DNA of 64,000 nt from CAZQHK01 sp964593455 (GTDB taxonomy: Bacteria > Muiribacteriota > CAYSPT01). The position numbers were made by a program, and so were the translations under genes. How positions within the stretch are numbered: position 1 is the stretch's first letter; each line of letters begins with the position of its first letter. Below, one piece after another: positions 25,905 to 34,573 of the stretch. The notes under the pieces were generated by a model. The model saw only the letters and a program-made list of their open reading frames with translations, ran no database searches and was not told the origin of the DNA. Where the stretch lies: positions 1-64,000 of the forward strand of contig CAZQHK010000019.1 in the NCBI GenBank assembly GCA_964593455.1, read 5' to 3'.

Positions 25905-27005
25905 ATGAATCCGGAACAAGCGGAAATACTTCGAACAGCCAGGGAGAAGTTACGGTCAGGCGAAGACGACCTTATCCTGGAAGCGATAAACGCTCTGGCG
26001 GAAACGAACCTCGACGAAAGCTCGGAACTGGTTATCTCTTGCCTCGACTCCACCAACGAAAAAATACGGTTATCAGCGGTTCGGGCCTTGGGCATACTCA
26101 AACCAGAGAATACCGTGGAACTGCTCACGGCTCTCCTTCAAAAAGAAAGCAGTCCGTTTGTCCGGGCGACCGCCGCCATCGCGCTTGGAAATACAAAAAA
26201 AATGGAATCCTTGTCCCCCCTGGCCGGTCTGCTCAGGGACGAAGATGCCCGTGTCAGAGCAAACGCGGTTGAAGGAGTGACTCAACTGGGATATCCACCG
26301 GCGATCAAGATGCTGACTCCGCTCCTTGAAGACAAGAGCAGCAGGGTCAAGACCAACGTAGCCATGGCCTTATGGAAATTCGGCGGTTTAAGGATGATCT
26401 CTTATCTCGAAAAAATGCTCAGTACCGGAATAAATAAATGGGAACGGGCTTCCGCCGCCTACGCTCTGGGAGAAATCGGCGGGTTCCAGGCGATGTCCAC
26501 CCTTCTCTCATCCCTGCATGACAGAAAATCCGAGGTTAAGAGGAATGTCATACGGTCCCTGGGCAAAGTCGGCGACATGGAAATATCGAGCAGGCTGCTC
26601 AAGTTTCTGGAAGATAAAGACCCCCTGGTCAGGGCCAACACTCTCGAAGCGGTGGGATTATTGGGCGGGGAACAATATTTGAACGTGATTGTCGCCCGCC
26701 TTCTTCAGGAAACGGACGAAGCAGTGCTCGATAAGGCAACAGTAGTACTCGAACATCTGGTTGAAACCGGATCGGAAGAGATTGTCGTAACGTTGAAAGA
26801 TTTACTTTTCTCCGCTTCTGAACCGGTCAAGCTGGCACTGTTGAAAGCTTTTCAAAAGCATGGGACTCATTGGAGTCCGGTATTCAAGGTCGAAATAATT
26901 ATGGATCTGCACAACCTTATGACGGCCGATAACTCGAAGCTTGTCAAAGCTGCGGCCAGAAAAGCAACCAAGTCGATACGGAAAGAGCTAAAAGGGAGAA
27001 AATAA
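25905..27005 (+). CDS. Soluble HEAT-repeat protein
   Basis: 366 aa, with no signal or membrane segment. It is built of about ten roughly 31-residue HEAT (PBS-lyase-like) repeats, for example 'IRLSAVRALGILKPENTVEL', 'ARVRANAVEGVTQLGYPPAI' and 'SEVKRNVIRSLGKVGDMEIS'. Such proteins are protein-interaction scaffolds or lyase-like assembly factors. The ATG follows a G-run that can serve as ribosome binding site. It begins 48 bp after the MITE-like repeat and precedes an aldo/keto reductase by 18 bp. Confidence 0.85.
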   Translation: MNPEQAEILRTAREKLRSGEDDLILEAINALAETNLDESSELVISCLDSTNEKIRLSAVRALGILKPENTVELLTALLQKESSPFVRATAAIALGNTKKMESLSPLAGLLRDEDARVRANAVEGVTQLGYPPAIKMLTPLLEDKSSRVKTNVAMALWKFGGLRMISYLEKMLSTGINKWERASAAYALGEIGGFQAMSTLLSSLHDRKSEVKRNVIRSLGKVGDMEISSRLLKFLEDKDPLVRANTLEAVGLLGGEQYLNVIVARLLQETDEAVLDKATVVLEHLVETGSEEIVVTLKDLLFSASEPVKLALLKAFQKHGTHWSPVFKVEIIMDLHNLMTADNSKLVKAAARKATKSIRKELKGRK

Positions 27006-27023
27006 CGACGTTGAATTGCTATC

Positions 27024-28151
27024 ATGCACTATAGAACACTGGGAAAGACAGGGATAGAAGTCTCCTGTATCGGGCTGGGCGGCATGGGATTCATGCTCGG
27101 CGGCCGGGATATCGAGGAACGGGCCGCTAAGACCGTCGAAGCAGCTCTCAACGGGGGTATCAATGTTATCGATACGGCCCGTACCTACTACAACAGTGAA
27201 GAATATATCGGCAAAGCTCTGGCTGGACTCAAAGGCCGGTATCCGGCCCCTCTCCTGGCTTCCAAGACCTACCGCCGGGATGCCCAGGGAGCGTACCGTG
27301 AGGTTGTTTCCAGCCTGAATGCCATGAAGCTCGGGACTATAGACATCTACTACACCCACCACGTCCAGTACGAGTACGAACTGGAAAAGATACTGGGTGC
27401 GGGCGGAGCCCTGGAAGGATTGGAAAAAGCCCGGAAAGAGGGTAAAATACGTCTTATCGGTATCAGTTCCCATCACCCGGGAGTGATGGAACAAGCCGTC
27501 TCCTCAGACCGGTTTGATGTTATCCAGGTTCCACTTAATCCGGTGGAAAAAGAACAGTTTCTACCGGCCATCGAGGAGGCCGCCCGACGGCAAAAAGGCG
27601 TGTTCATCATGAAACCGCTGGCGGGCGGACACATCAAATCCGTGGAAGAAGCCCTGCGCTTCGCCCTCAGTTTTGACGTTTCCTGTGTCCTGGTAGGCGC
27701 GGCCACTCCCGAGCAGATCACACTCGACTGCTCTGTCGGGGCGACTGCAGCCGGTCTTTCAGAGGAAGAGAAAGTCCTCCTTCAGGAAGAGATAAACTCG
27801 CTGGATGAGGTCTTCTGCCGGCGATGCCGGTACTGTGAAAAACACTGTCCACAAGAGATCAAGATTTCAGATGTGTTCAGATGTGAAAACTATCTTATTC
27901 TGAACGCCCCCTATGCCCGGGAGGAGTACCGCCGCCTGCTAAAGAATGCGACCCACTGCGAGGCGTGCGGAAAATGCGAAACGATTTGTCCGTACCGACT
28001 GCCGATACGAAAAATGCTGCAAAAAGCCCATGAACGGTTGACGAAAGGCCGTCTGGAGGATAAAATTATCTGGATATTGCGTAAACTGCGGCTATACGAC
28101 CGGGTACGAAACCTCTATTTTAAACTGAAGCTGCCGCTGCCTAAACGGTAA
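27024..28151 (+). CDS. Aldo/keto reductase with C-terminal 2[4Fe-4S] ferredoxin domain
   Basis: 375 aa. The aldo/keto reductase barrel covers about residues 1-265, with tetrad candidates Asp and Tyr in NVIDTARTYYNSEEY, Lys in LASKTYRR and His in YYTHHVQ. The C-terminus holds two cluster motifs, CRRCRYCEKHCP (about 270) and CEACGKCETICPYRLP (about 313). This fused type is common in anaerobes and is thought to couple NAD(P)H and ferredoxin-like electron transfer. Substrate unknown. It lies between a HEAT-repeat gene and a DUF5989-like gene, all on the same strand. Confidence 0.92.
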   Translation: MHYRTLGKTGIEVSCIGLGGMGFMLGGRDIEERAAKTVEAALNGGINVIDTARTYYNSEEYIGKALAGLKGRYPAPLLASKTYRRDAQGAYREVVSSLNAMKLGTIDIYYTHHVQYEYELEKILGAGGALEGLEKARKEGKIRLIGISSHHPGVMEQAVSSDRFDVIQVPLNPVEKEQFLPAIEEAARRQKGVFIMKPLAGGHIKSVEEALRFALSFDVSCVLVGAATPEQITLDCSVGATAAGLSEEEKVLLQEEINSLDEVFCRRCRYCEKHCPQEIKISDVFRCENYLILNAPYAREEYRRLLKNATHCEACGKCETICPYRLPIRKMLQKAHERLTKGRLEDKIIWILRKLRLYDRVRNLYFKLKLPLPKR

Positions 28152-28178
28152 CACCTTCGGCCAAAGGAGTGAAGCGAG

Positions 28179-28400
28179 TTGACGGAAGACGCCAAGGGGC
28201 AAGAACCATCTGCTGAAGAAACAACCGACTCGGAGAAAAAACTCTCCGGTAAGGAGATCCTGTACGAGTTCTACCAGATCATGAAGAACAACAAGAAATG
28301 GTGGCTCCTCCCGATCATCGTCATCCTGGGTATCCTCTGCCTTTTCATCAGCTTCAGCGAACAACAGCAGCTCCTGCCGTACATCTACTCTCTGTTGTAG
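28179..28400 (+). CDS. DUF5989-like small membrane protein
   Basis: 73 aa from a TTG with AAGGAG upstream. A charged N-terminus (about 1-25) leads into 'LYEFYQIMKNNKKWWLLPII' and one membrane segment ending 'FSEQQQLLPYIYSLL'. This matches the small DUF5989 proteins usually found beside a carbamoyltransferase and an SxtJ-type membrane protein. Here the only carbamoyltransferase is 19 kb away (47131-48807). Function unknown. Confidence 0.7.
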   Translation: MTEDAKGQEPSAEETTDSEKKLSGKEILYEFYQIMKNNKKWWLLPIIVILGILCLFISFSEQQQLLPYIYSLL

Positions 28401-28404
28401 ACAG

Positions 28405-28460
28405 CACTTTACTTTCCACGCTTCTTGCTTGAGGGCGGGACCACCCGGCTTATGCCCTCC
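28405..28460. repeat. Dispersed modular repeat (family 2), short copy
   Basis: CTTTACTTTCCACGCTTCTTGCTTGAGGG followed by the hairpin GGGCGGGACCACCC-type sequence matches 56333-56370 closely. It sits between the convergent DUF5989-like and GT2 genes, where a transcription stop is expected, but no U-tract terminator is clear. Confidence 0.6.
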
Positions 28461-28484
28461 ACCTTCTCTTCTATGCTACTATTC

Positions 28485-29888
28485 CTAAGAGTGAGTTATT
28501 TTTTTTCTTTTCATATCACCCCAGCTCTTTTTCCTGCCGAACAACCAGGACAGGATTCCTTCCAGCCGCCAGAGCGAGTTTAATTGCCGGTAGCCCAAGT
28601 TCTCCGCTACCGCTGCCAGGAAAAGAGTGAACATGTGGGACATCCGGGGGTACAGGTGGAACGACATCTCTTCCAGGAAGAGGGCGCAAACCGACAATAG
28701 TATTCCCAAGCCGATACTCACCACCAGGAAAGCCAACATGGCGTAGTTGGGGATGAGCCCGAAGAAGAACAGCACTATCATTAAGAGATAGCCGACGACC
28801 TCCAGGAGAGGACCCAGGCACTCGAACAGGAGGAAAAAAGGAAACGCCAGCCAGCCCACGGTGCCGCCGTCCCGGTGAAACAAAAGATCGATGTGCTGGA
28901 ACAAGCTCTCGGCCAGGCCGCGCTGCCAGCGTATCCGCTGTTTCCGGAGTGTGGAGAGGTTTTCCGGCGCCTCCGTCCAGCAGATGGGATCGGGGACGAA
29001 AGTGATACGGTACGGTTTTCCCCAGAGGCGCATCTCGTGGTGTATGCGCACCACCAGCTCCATGTCTTCCCCGATACTGTCTTTCCGGTATCCCCCGATA
29101 GCGATGACCGTGTTCTTGTGGAACAGGCCGAAGGCGCCGGAGATAATCATCAGGGCATTGAGCGGTGACCAACCCATGCGGCCGAAGAGAAAAGCCCGTA
29201 GATACTCAACCACCTGGAACTGGGCCAGCAGGTTGTCGGGCAGACCGGGCTCGATCAGGAAACCGTCTTTAATTTTGCAACCATTAGCGATACGGATGGT
29301 CCCACCGGTCGCCAACGTGGTCGGGTCCTCCAGAAACGGGTAGACCACCCGCTGCAGGCTATCCCGCTGCAGGACGGAGTCGGCGTCCACCGAGCAGAAT
29401 AAACCGTAGTGTGAAACATTGATACCGGCGTTGAGCGCATCGGCCTTGCCGCCGTTCTCCTTGTCCAGAACACGGATATTGGAGTGAGTTCTTGACAGGT
29501 ACTCCCACTTCACCGGCTCGGAAGGCAGTTTTTGCTCCCGAGTGGCCGGTACGGGTACCAGGGAGAACTCTTTTTTGAGCACCTTCAGGGTATCGTCGGT
29601 GGACCCGTCGTTGATGATGATAATCTCGAAGCGCGGGTAGGTGAGTTGCAGGAGTGCCCGCACCGAGGACACGATGGTCTCTTCCTCGTTGCAAGCGGGG
29701 ACCAGGATGCTTACCGGCGGTTCGAAACCGGAGTACGGACGGGGCAACTTCCCCAGGGAGTGAAAACTCATGTACCGGGAGATGTAGATGGTGGAGATGA
29801 TATTCAACCCGATGTAGCCGGCATTCACTCCGATGAAGTAGAGGAGGAAGATCCATTCCAGCCAGATAATCGTGTCGTGTATCGTCAT
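28485..29888 (-). CDS. Processive glycosyltransferase family 2, membrane protein
   Basis: 467 aa from the ATG at 29888, which overlaps the stop of the upstream HEAT gene as ATGA; an in-frame start 141 bp further upstream is not needed. One N-terminal membrane segment precedes a GT-A domain (about 50-290). This shows the nucleotide-sugar aspartates ('NDGSTDDTL', 'FCSVDADSV'), the acceptor-site 'SIGEDMELV' and the processivity motif QRIRW. Three or four C-terminal membrane segments follow. This is the PgaC/BcsA-like layout of an inner-membrane synthase that builds and extrudes a polysaccharide. Its neighbours (response regulator, HEAT scaffold, LtaS-like sulfatase, YaiO-like barrel) fit an exopolysaccharide locus. 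Confidence 0.92.
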   Translation of the reverse strand: MTIHDTIIWLEWIFLLYFIGVNAGYIGLNIISTIYISRYMSFHSLGKLPRPYSGFEPPVSILVPACNEEETIVSSVRALLQLTYPRFEIIIINDGSTDDTLKVLKKEFSLVPVPATREQKLPSEPVKWEYLSRTHSNIRVLDKENGGKADALNAGINVSHYGLFCSVDADSVLQRDSLQRVVYPFLEDPTTLATGGTIRIANGCKIKDGFLIEPGLPDNLLAQFQVVEYLRAFLFGRMGWSPLNALMIISGAFGLFHKNTVIAIGGYRKDSIGEDMELVVRIHHEMRLWGKPYRITFVPDPICWTEAPENLSTLRKQRIRWQRGLAESLFQHIDLLFHRDGGTVGWLAFPFFLLFECLGPLLEVVGYLLMIVLFFFGLIPNYAMLAFLVVSIGLGILLSVCALFLEEMSFHLYPRMSHMFTLFLAAVAENLGYRQLNSLWRLEGILSWLFGRKKSWGDMKRKKITHS

Positions 29889-30949
29889 AGCATGCCTTCT
29901 TCCAGCATCACCTGGGCTAGGATACCCCGTACGTCCATGTTTGTTTCTTTTCCCTGGATTTCCTTGAAACGCCGGGTGGAGACAAAAGGCAAAGCGGCCA
30001 GGGACTGCGCCGCCCGGTACCTGACCCACCAGGCCATGTCATGGAGCATCTCGATAAGTCGCTGTTCGTCATCATGAATACCGATCTTCCCCAGCGCCCG
30101 GGCAGCCTGGACCCGGACGAACCAGGATTGATGACTCACGTGTTGTCGTACCAGCTCCAGGTCCCGGGGATCTCCTATTTCAGCTATGGCGTGCAGACAC
30201 GCTGAAATGACTTCGGAACGGGTGGCTGAATGCAGAATGGCAGAAATACATTGACGTATCTCTGCGCTGCCGGTAGCCTCCAGGAATCGGATCAGGCGCG
30301 GCTGCACCTTCCCCGGTGCGTTCAGAGCCACCTGTCCCAGGGGTTTGACCAGGGCATCGGCAGGGGCCGATTTCAAGATGGAAGCCACCATGTCCAGGGA
30401 CCAGTCTGTACGGGTGCTCAGCAAAGGCATCAGCACCGGCATGGCATCTTCTTTCTCTATCTGCACCAGGGCTTTGAACGCCGCCAGGGACAGAGCCGAA
30501 TTGGCTGATTCGGCAAACTCGTACAACCGCTCCCGGGCTGCCTTCTCCTCCAGGTGTCCCAGGGTTGAAATAGCCATCAACTTCTGCCGGATTCCCTTTT
30601 TGTACAGCAGCTTTATGGCTACCCGGTCGATCCCCACCCGGCGAGCCACTTCGTTGAGTTTCTCATTTGCCTCTCCCAATAGTGATTCCTGATAATAATT
30701 CCAGAGAAACAGGAAGGTCACCGCGTCGCCGGATCTGACTGCCGGAAGATCCTCCGGCACCGTATCAAGACTGGCTGCCAGCAGCGGCCGCCAGATCGAT
30801 AGGAACCGGTTCCGACGACGCTCTTTCAACATGAAATTCAGCCGCATCAGAAACACTACGAACAGCATGGTAATAGCCAGACAGAGAACGAACAAACCGG
30901 AAGAAACGACCAGCCTGATCATCGGGTCGGTGTAGATATATGAGTTCAT
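29885..30949 (-). CDS. Membrane-anchored HEAT-repeat protein of the GT2 operon
   Basis: 354 aa. One N-terminal membrane helix (about 13-35, 'LFVLCLAITMLFVVFLMRLN') is followed by HEAT repeats in the rest of the protein ('AALQSLAALPFV'-like 'WWVRYRAAQSLAALPF', 'WFVRVQAARALGKIGI'). The cytoplasmic face is likely. It shares its first base with the upstream response-regulator stop and its last codon with the GT2 start, so the three are translationally coupled. I infer that it links the regulator to the synthase. Confidence 0.85.
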   Translation of the reverse strand: MNSYIYTDPMIRLVVSSGLFVLCLAITMLFVVFLMRLNFMLKERRRNRFLSIWRPLLAASLDTVPEDLPAVRSGDAVTFLFLWNYYQESLLGEANEKLNEVARRVGIDRVAIKLLYKKGIRQKLMAISTLGHLEEKAARERLYEFAESANSALSLAAFKALVQIEKEDAMPVLMPLLSTRTDWSLDMVASILKSAPADALVKPLGQVALNAPGKVQPRLIRFLEATGSAEIRQCISAILHSATRSEVISACLHAIAEIGDPRDLELVRQHVSHQSWFVRVQAARALGKIGIHDDEQRLIEMLHDMAWWVRYRAAQSLAALPFVSTRRFKEIQGKETNMDVRGILAQVMLEEGML

Positions 30950-31344
30950 TACCGGGATGTATTAATGATACGTCGTATCCTGGCTACCAACTCGTTCGGC
31001 TTGAACGGCTTGATGACATAGTCATTGGCACCGGCATCCAGAGCCCTGACAACATCCCGCTCCTCGGACCTGGCCGATAACATCAGGATGGGCACACGCT
31101 CCCAGCCCGGCTTGTGCTTTATATAGGTTATGAGCTCGAACCCGTTCATGTACGGCAGCATGATATCGAGGAGCACCAGTTGAGGAGGCATCATCAGATC
31201 GATCATGGTCTGGGCTTCCTGCCCGTCGGTAGCGAACACGATCTCGAATCCCTCTCGTTCCAGGAAGAAATGGAGCAGGTTCCGCATCTCCTCGTCGTCC
31301 TCCGTCATCATGATAACAGGTTGTTCCGGTACGCCTTCAGTCAC
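30949..31344 (-). CDS. Single-domain response regulator (CheY-like)
   Basis: 131 aa from a GTG with AAGGAG about 10 nt upstream. A receiver domain only: acidic pair in MMTEDDEEMRN, phospho-acceptor Asp in VLLDIMLPYMNG, switch Ser in MLSARSEE, conserved Lys in YVIKPFKP. There is no output domain, so it probably acts by protein contact on the coupled HEAT and GT2 proteins. The partner kinase is not in the window's vicinity; the FHA/GAF kinase-like protein at 45065 is a distant candidate. A promoter with an overlapping palindrome lies upstream (31408-31447). Confidence 0.93.
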   Translation of the reverse strand: MTEGVPEQPVIMMTEDDEEMRNLLHFFLEREGFEIVFATDGQEAQTMIDLMMPPQLVLLDIMLPYMNGFELITYIKHKPGWERVPILMLSARSEERDVVRALDAGANDYVIKPFKPNELVARIRRIINTSR

Positions 31345-31407
31345 GTTTCCAGCACTCCTTTTCCATCTGCTAATCGGCCTGAAAATATGCTTTTTAATGA
31401 ATCTTTT

Positions 31408-31427
31408 ATGCTATCAGAGAATAGCAT
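31408..31427. promoter_or_regulatory. Palindrome overlapping the -10 of the response-regulator/GT2 promoter
   Basis: ATGCTAT and ATAGCAT form a perfect 7-bp inverted repeat around CAGAGA. It overlaps the minus-strand -10 element (AGAATA, 31418-31423). An RNA hairpin without a U-tract is possible, but the location suggests an operator. Confidence 0.4.
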
Positions 31428-31447
31428 TGGAGGCAGAAACGTGTCAA
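31418..31447 (-). promoter_or_regulatory. Sigma-70-type promoter of the response regulator-HEAT-GT2 operon
   Basis: On the minus strand TTGACA (31447-31442), an 18-bp spacer and TATTCT (31423-31418) lie about 75 nt before the regulator's GTG. The -35 is perfect. Confidence 0.5.
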
Positions 31448-31564
31448 ACTCAACGGAATAAACAGTGAAACTGCCAGGAGTCTGCACAGCATTTTTACGG
31501 TAAGGACGGAGTCTAGGCAGTCACCGATTGAAGAGCGCAGCAGTTCCGCCTGTCAGGCAGCCGA

Positions 31565-32974
31565 TCATGGGAACTCGGAGTAGACCGGCCCGGGGATCAG
31601 CTTCAAGGTCTTCGCGAACCGATCGTTCCTGGCTCGAAACCGGTTGAACTCTCTGAGCACCTCCCGCCGGCGCACCTCGTTCGTAACCGGCTGCAGACCG
31701 AGACTCCGGTCGACGATGAAGAGACGTCCCTGGTTGATGAAAGAACGGTCGGAGATGAAATCGACCAAGTTGGTGATGGTCTGTTTCAGGGGAATGCGGT
31801 GGATATTCCTGAAATCAGGCTCGGTGTCAAGTCCGTCGCCGACCCAGCAGACCGCGGAGGGAACCTTGAGCCCATAACCGTGATGCAGAAAAGCCATGAG
31901 CGATGGTGTGACATCGAATTGCGACGAGATCGACCGGAAGCGTGCCGGGTGTTTCAGCAAGGGAGAGTAAATGATGAACGGCACGTGGTAGCGATCGATC
32001 TTGGTGGATATCGGTATCTCCGGCAGCCGGTGATCGCCGGATATGATGAAGATAGTGTTACCGTAGGCGGGAAGCTTCGCGTACTCCTCGAAAAAGAAGC
32101 GCAGGGCCTCATCCGTGTACATGATGGTGGAGTAGATATTCCGGTGCACGCGGCGGCGGGACCGCACGGCCGGGGACAATTCCAATTCGTCGAGACGCTT
32201 CTCGAAACGCTTCCGGTACCGCTGCTGGTCGGGTACGATGTACGGCGTGTGCATACTGACGGTCAGTACCACCGTGATGAAGGGCTGCTGCCGGTAATTC
32301 CGCTCCATGTCCAGGGCCTTGCGCATCAGTTCGCGGTCTGCATAACCCCAGTAACCCCGGTTCTCCTCGTTCGCGCCACCCGGGCTATGCTGGTACTCGA
32401 GCCCGAAGTCATCCTCCCCGACCAGGACCTCGACACCCTGGCGTTGAAGGAACGTGAGCATGTTGTCAAAGGTCAAGTCCGAACCGTAGTAGAACCTCGT
32501 GTGATAGCCCTGGTGCCTCAGGATACTCAGCAGCGTGTGATGGGGCGGCATATCTTCCTTAAGAGCGAGAAAGCCGTTCTTTCCGAACGGCAGGGAGCCG
32601 AACATCGACGACAGCACGGCGAAGGTGCGCCCCTGGGTGGCCAGGAAGTTGTCCCAAACGAGACTGCGGTCGGCGAGACCGTCGAGAAACGGCGTGAAGC
32701 TGCCCAGATAGGCATGTGGCCCGCTGAAAGCCCGTCCCAGCCCCTCGATAACAATGAAGACCAGGTTTGGGGGGCGGGCCGGATCTATATCGAAAAATTG
32801 TCCCAAAGTGTCGGGCGTCGTATCGGCCCGGAGAAATGGATAATCGGGATCCAGGTAGCGGGAATCCACCGAGCCGGTGTCACCATCCTCCAGTACGTCA
32901 TCTCCCGCTCCCGCCGACCACGAGCTGGCCGCGTACCGGGTCACGTCTTTCATGAAGTAAGCCGTCTTGTTCAT
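31565..32974 (-). CDS. LtaS-like sulfatase-fold phosphotransferase lacking its usual membrane domain
   Basis: 469 aa from the ATG at 32974 (MNKTAYFMKDVTRYA). The alkaline-phosphatase-superfamily domain shows 'PNLVFIVIEGLGRAF' with the metal-binding Glu, the nucleophile region ATQGRTFAVLSS (Thr) and later 'IFIISGDHRLPE' with Asp/His metal ligands. LtaS-type enzymes transfer phosphoglycerol or phosphoethanolamine to glycans or lipids outside the membrane and normally begin with five membrane helices. Here there are none, no signal peptide, and no ribosome binding site. The helices may be partly represented by the separate 75-aa frame just upstream, so an internal deletion or frameshift is likely. 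Confidence 0.8.
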   Translation of the reverse strand: MNKTAYFMKDVTRYAASSWSAGAGDDVLEDGDTGSVDSRYLDPDYPFLRADTTPDTLGQFFDIDPARPPNLVFIVIEGLGRAFSGPHAYLGSFTPFLDGLADRSLVWDNFLATQGRTFAVLSSMFGSLPFGKNGFLALKEDMPPHHTLLSILRHQGYHTRFYYGSDLTFDNMLTFLQRQGVEVLVGEDDFGLEYQHSPGGANEENRGYWGYADRELMRKALDMERNYRQQPFITVVLTVSMHTPYIVPDQQRYRKRFEKRLDELELSPAVRSRRRVHRNIYSTIMYTDEALRFFFEEYAKLPAYGNTIFIISGDHRLPEIPISTKIDRYHVPFIIYSPLLKHPARFRSISSQFDVTPSLMAFLHHGYGLKVPSAVCWVGDGLDTEPDFRNIHRIPLKQTITNLVDFISDRSFINQGRLFIVDRSLGLQPVTNEVRRREVLREFNRFRARNDRFAKTLKLIPGPVYSEFP

Positions 32975-32993
32975 GACCGTGCAGGCAGCGTGC

Positions 32994-33221
32994 TCAGAGC
33001 GGAAGGAGCTGCAGCCAGAAGACCGTGTCCAGGAGGAAGGCATACCCGGCAAGCGCAGGGAGACCATCCGGCAGGTTCCCGTCGGTGAAGAGGATCAGCC
33101 CTTCCATGACACGCGCGGCCAGGAGCGCGAGCCAGAGCGCCCCCGCGAGGCTGATAAACCAGCGCGCCCGGTCAACCAGTCCCCTTCGATGCAAGGTCTC
33201 GTTTTGTTCCACGGTGCTCAC
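32994..33221 (-). CDS. Short membrane protein, possibly the detached N-terminus of the LtaS-like gene
   Basis: 75 aa from a GTG. Two hydrophobic segments lie at about 22-45 ('WFISLAGALWLALLAARVME') and 52-74. Its stop lies 20 bp before the sulfatase start and in a different frame. LtaS family proteins start with such helices, so this may be the beginning of one gene broken by a frameshift and loss of the remaining helices. A free-standing accessory membrane peptide is the alternative. Confidence 0.5.
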   Translation of the reverse strand: MSTVEQNETLHRRGLVDRARWFISLAGALWLALLAARVMEGLILFTDGNLPDGLPALAGYAFLLDTVFWLQLLPL

Positions 33222-33237
33222 AACACGAATTCTTCCC

Positions 33238-34500
33238 TTACCAGCGCGTGGAGGGCCCGACAGACACGCCGCGCTCGACGTACGAGTTATCCTCGTCGCT
33301 GTAGCTCCCGGAGATTTTCAGCCCCCAGCGGGGAGTGAAATACTTCTGGTAGGCCAGGCTGCAGGAGCGGCTGTTATCGCTTAAACCGAAACGAAGTTCA
33401 GTGTAATCGTCAGCGGTGCCGGAGAAGTAATACCGCACCAGGACACTATGCGAGTAATCGAGCCTACCCCCCCCCGGAATGAAGAGTGTGCGGCCGCGCA
33501 GGTACCAGTCGCCGGTGTAGTAGCCCAGTCCGAGGCCATACAGGTCAACGTTGTTGTCTCCGAAGTTCATGTGATCATGGCTCAGCGACAATTCCCAACC
33601 CGGCCGTATGCTCTGGAATATCTCCATCCGGTAGGCGCGGCCGGGATAGAGCTCGGCTTCTTCGGAATGCTGGTAGCGGAGGTTGGCATAGCCCCCCCGC
33701 CAGAGGTCGACGTAACCGTCCAGTGCATAAGCGTCGTCGCTCAACTCGAAGCGATTCGCGGCCAGGTAGTCGAGGGCGAGGGATCCGCGTCTATAATAGC
33801 GGCGCAGGGTGACTCCATGGTCGCGCCAGTCGGCACGGTGAGGAGCAAACTGCGTGATCCCGCCCGAAAGGCTGGCTGACCAGTGGTATCCTTCGGGGAC
33901 CTCGGCTCCCGGATTCTGACGGCGCCGCTGCAACGACGCCAGGTAACTATCGATATCGTCGCTGTCGGCGCCGCGTGACCGCGCGGCTTCGAAGTCGGTT
34001 GCTGCTTCGGTAAACTTATCCGCCGCCCGGCGGGCCCGACCGCGGGCGATATAAGGCTCCGGCTCGTCCGGCCGCAGATCGATCCACCGGCTGTAGACGC
34101 GTGCGGCAGCACCGGGACGGTCGCTCCAGCGATACATGTCTCCCAGAGCGGACCAGGTGTCGGCGTAAGTGGGCGACTGCTTCGTGGCTGCCGTCAGGTC
34201 CGCTTCCGCCTCTGCATAGCGTCCCTCCCACGCGTAGACCCGTCCCCGGCCGAGCAGTACGTCGCTGTTGCCGGGACTCGACTCCAGAAGTTCGGAATAC
34301 GCGCTGATCGCCTCCTCCCGTTGACCGGAGAAGGCAAGCGCACGGGCCAGGTTGAACCGTGGCCCGTATGCCTCCGGATTTGTCTCAACCTCAGCCCGGT
34401 ACTGGATAGCGGCGGCTGCCCAGTCTTTAGCAGCTGTTGCCGAGCTGGCTCCGGCGAACAAACAGGTCAGGGTGCACACAAACGCTATATACCTCAGCAT
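33238..34500 (-). CDS. TPR plus YaiO-like outer-membrane beta-barrel protein
   Basis: 420 aa; ATG preceded by GAGGTGA. A signal peptide (about 1-23, ending ATAA) is followed by four or five TPR repeats (about 25-200, 'DVLLGRGRVYAWEGRYAEAE'). The C-terminal beta-barrel (about 210-420) has alternating aromatic strands ('GLGLGYYTGDWYLRGRTLFI') and ends in an aromatic residue (RW), as barrel proteins do. The layout matches YaiO-family proteins, which often accompany exopolysaccharide genes. I infer a periplasm-to-outer-membrane export or docking role for the polymer made by the GT2. It supports a diderm host. Confidence 0.85.
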   Translation of the reverse strand: MLRYIAFVCTLTCLFAGASSATAAKDWAAAAIQYRAEVETNPEAYGPRFNLARALAFSGQREEAISAYSELLESSPGNSDVLLGRGRVYAWEGRYAEAEADLTAATKQSPTYADTWSALGDMYRWSDRPGAAARVYSRWIDLRPDEPEPYIARGRARRAADKFTEAATDFEAARSRGADSDDIDSYLASLQRRRQNPGAEVPEGYHWSASLSGGITQFAPHRADWRDHGVTLRRYYRRGSLALDYLAANRFELSDDAYALDGYVDLWRGGYANLRYQHSEEAELYPGRAYRMEIFQSIRPGWELSLSHDHMNFGDNNVDLYGLGLGYYTGDWYLRGRTLFIPGGGRLDYSHSVLVRYYFSGTADDYTELRFGLSDNSRSCSLAYQKYFTPRWGLKISGSYSDEDNSYVERGVSVGPSTRW

Positions 34501-34573
34501 GACATAATCACCTCACGTATTTTTCGCATCGCCTCCATGGGACTGATCCACCGGCGCAGTGCGATAGAATCCG

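Noticed and set aside
28485..30029. Longer start for the GT2 protein at 30029
   Set aside because: The extra 47 residues overlap the HEAT gene, show no membrane or domain features, and the ATG at 29888 gives a clean ATGA coupling.
31799..33088. 429-codon open frame on the + strand opposite the LtaS-like gene
   Set aside because: It is antisense to a protein with clear family motifs, has no ribosome binding site and reads as low-complexity Arg/Gly/Val; a by-product of GC-rich third positions.
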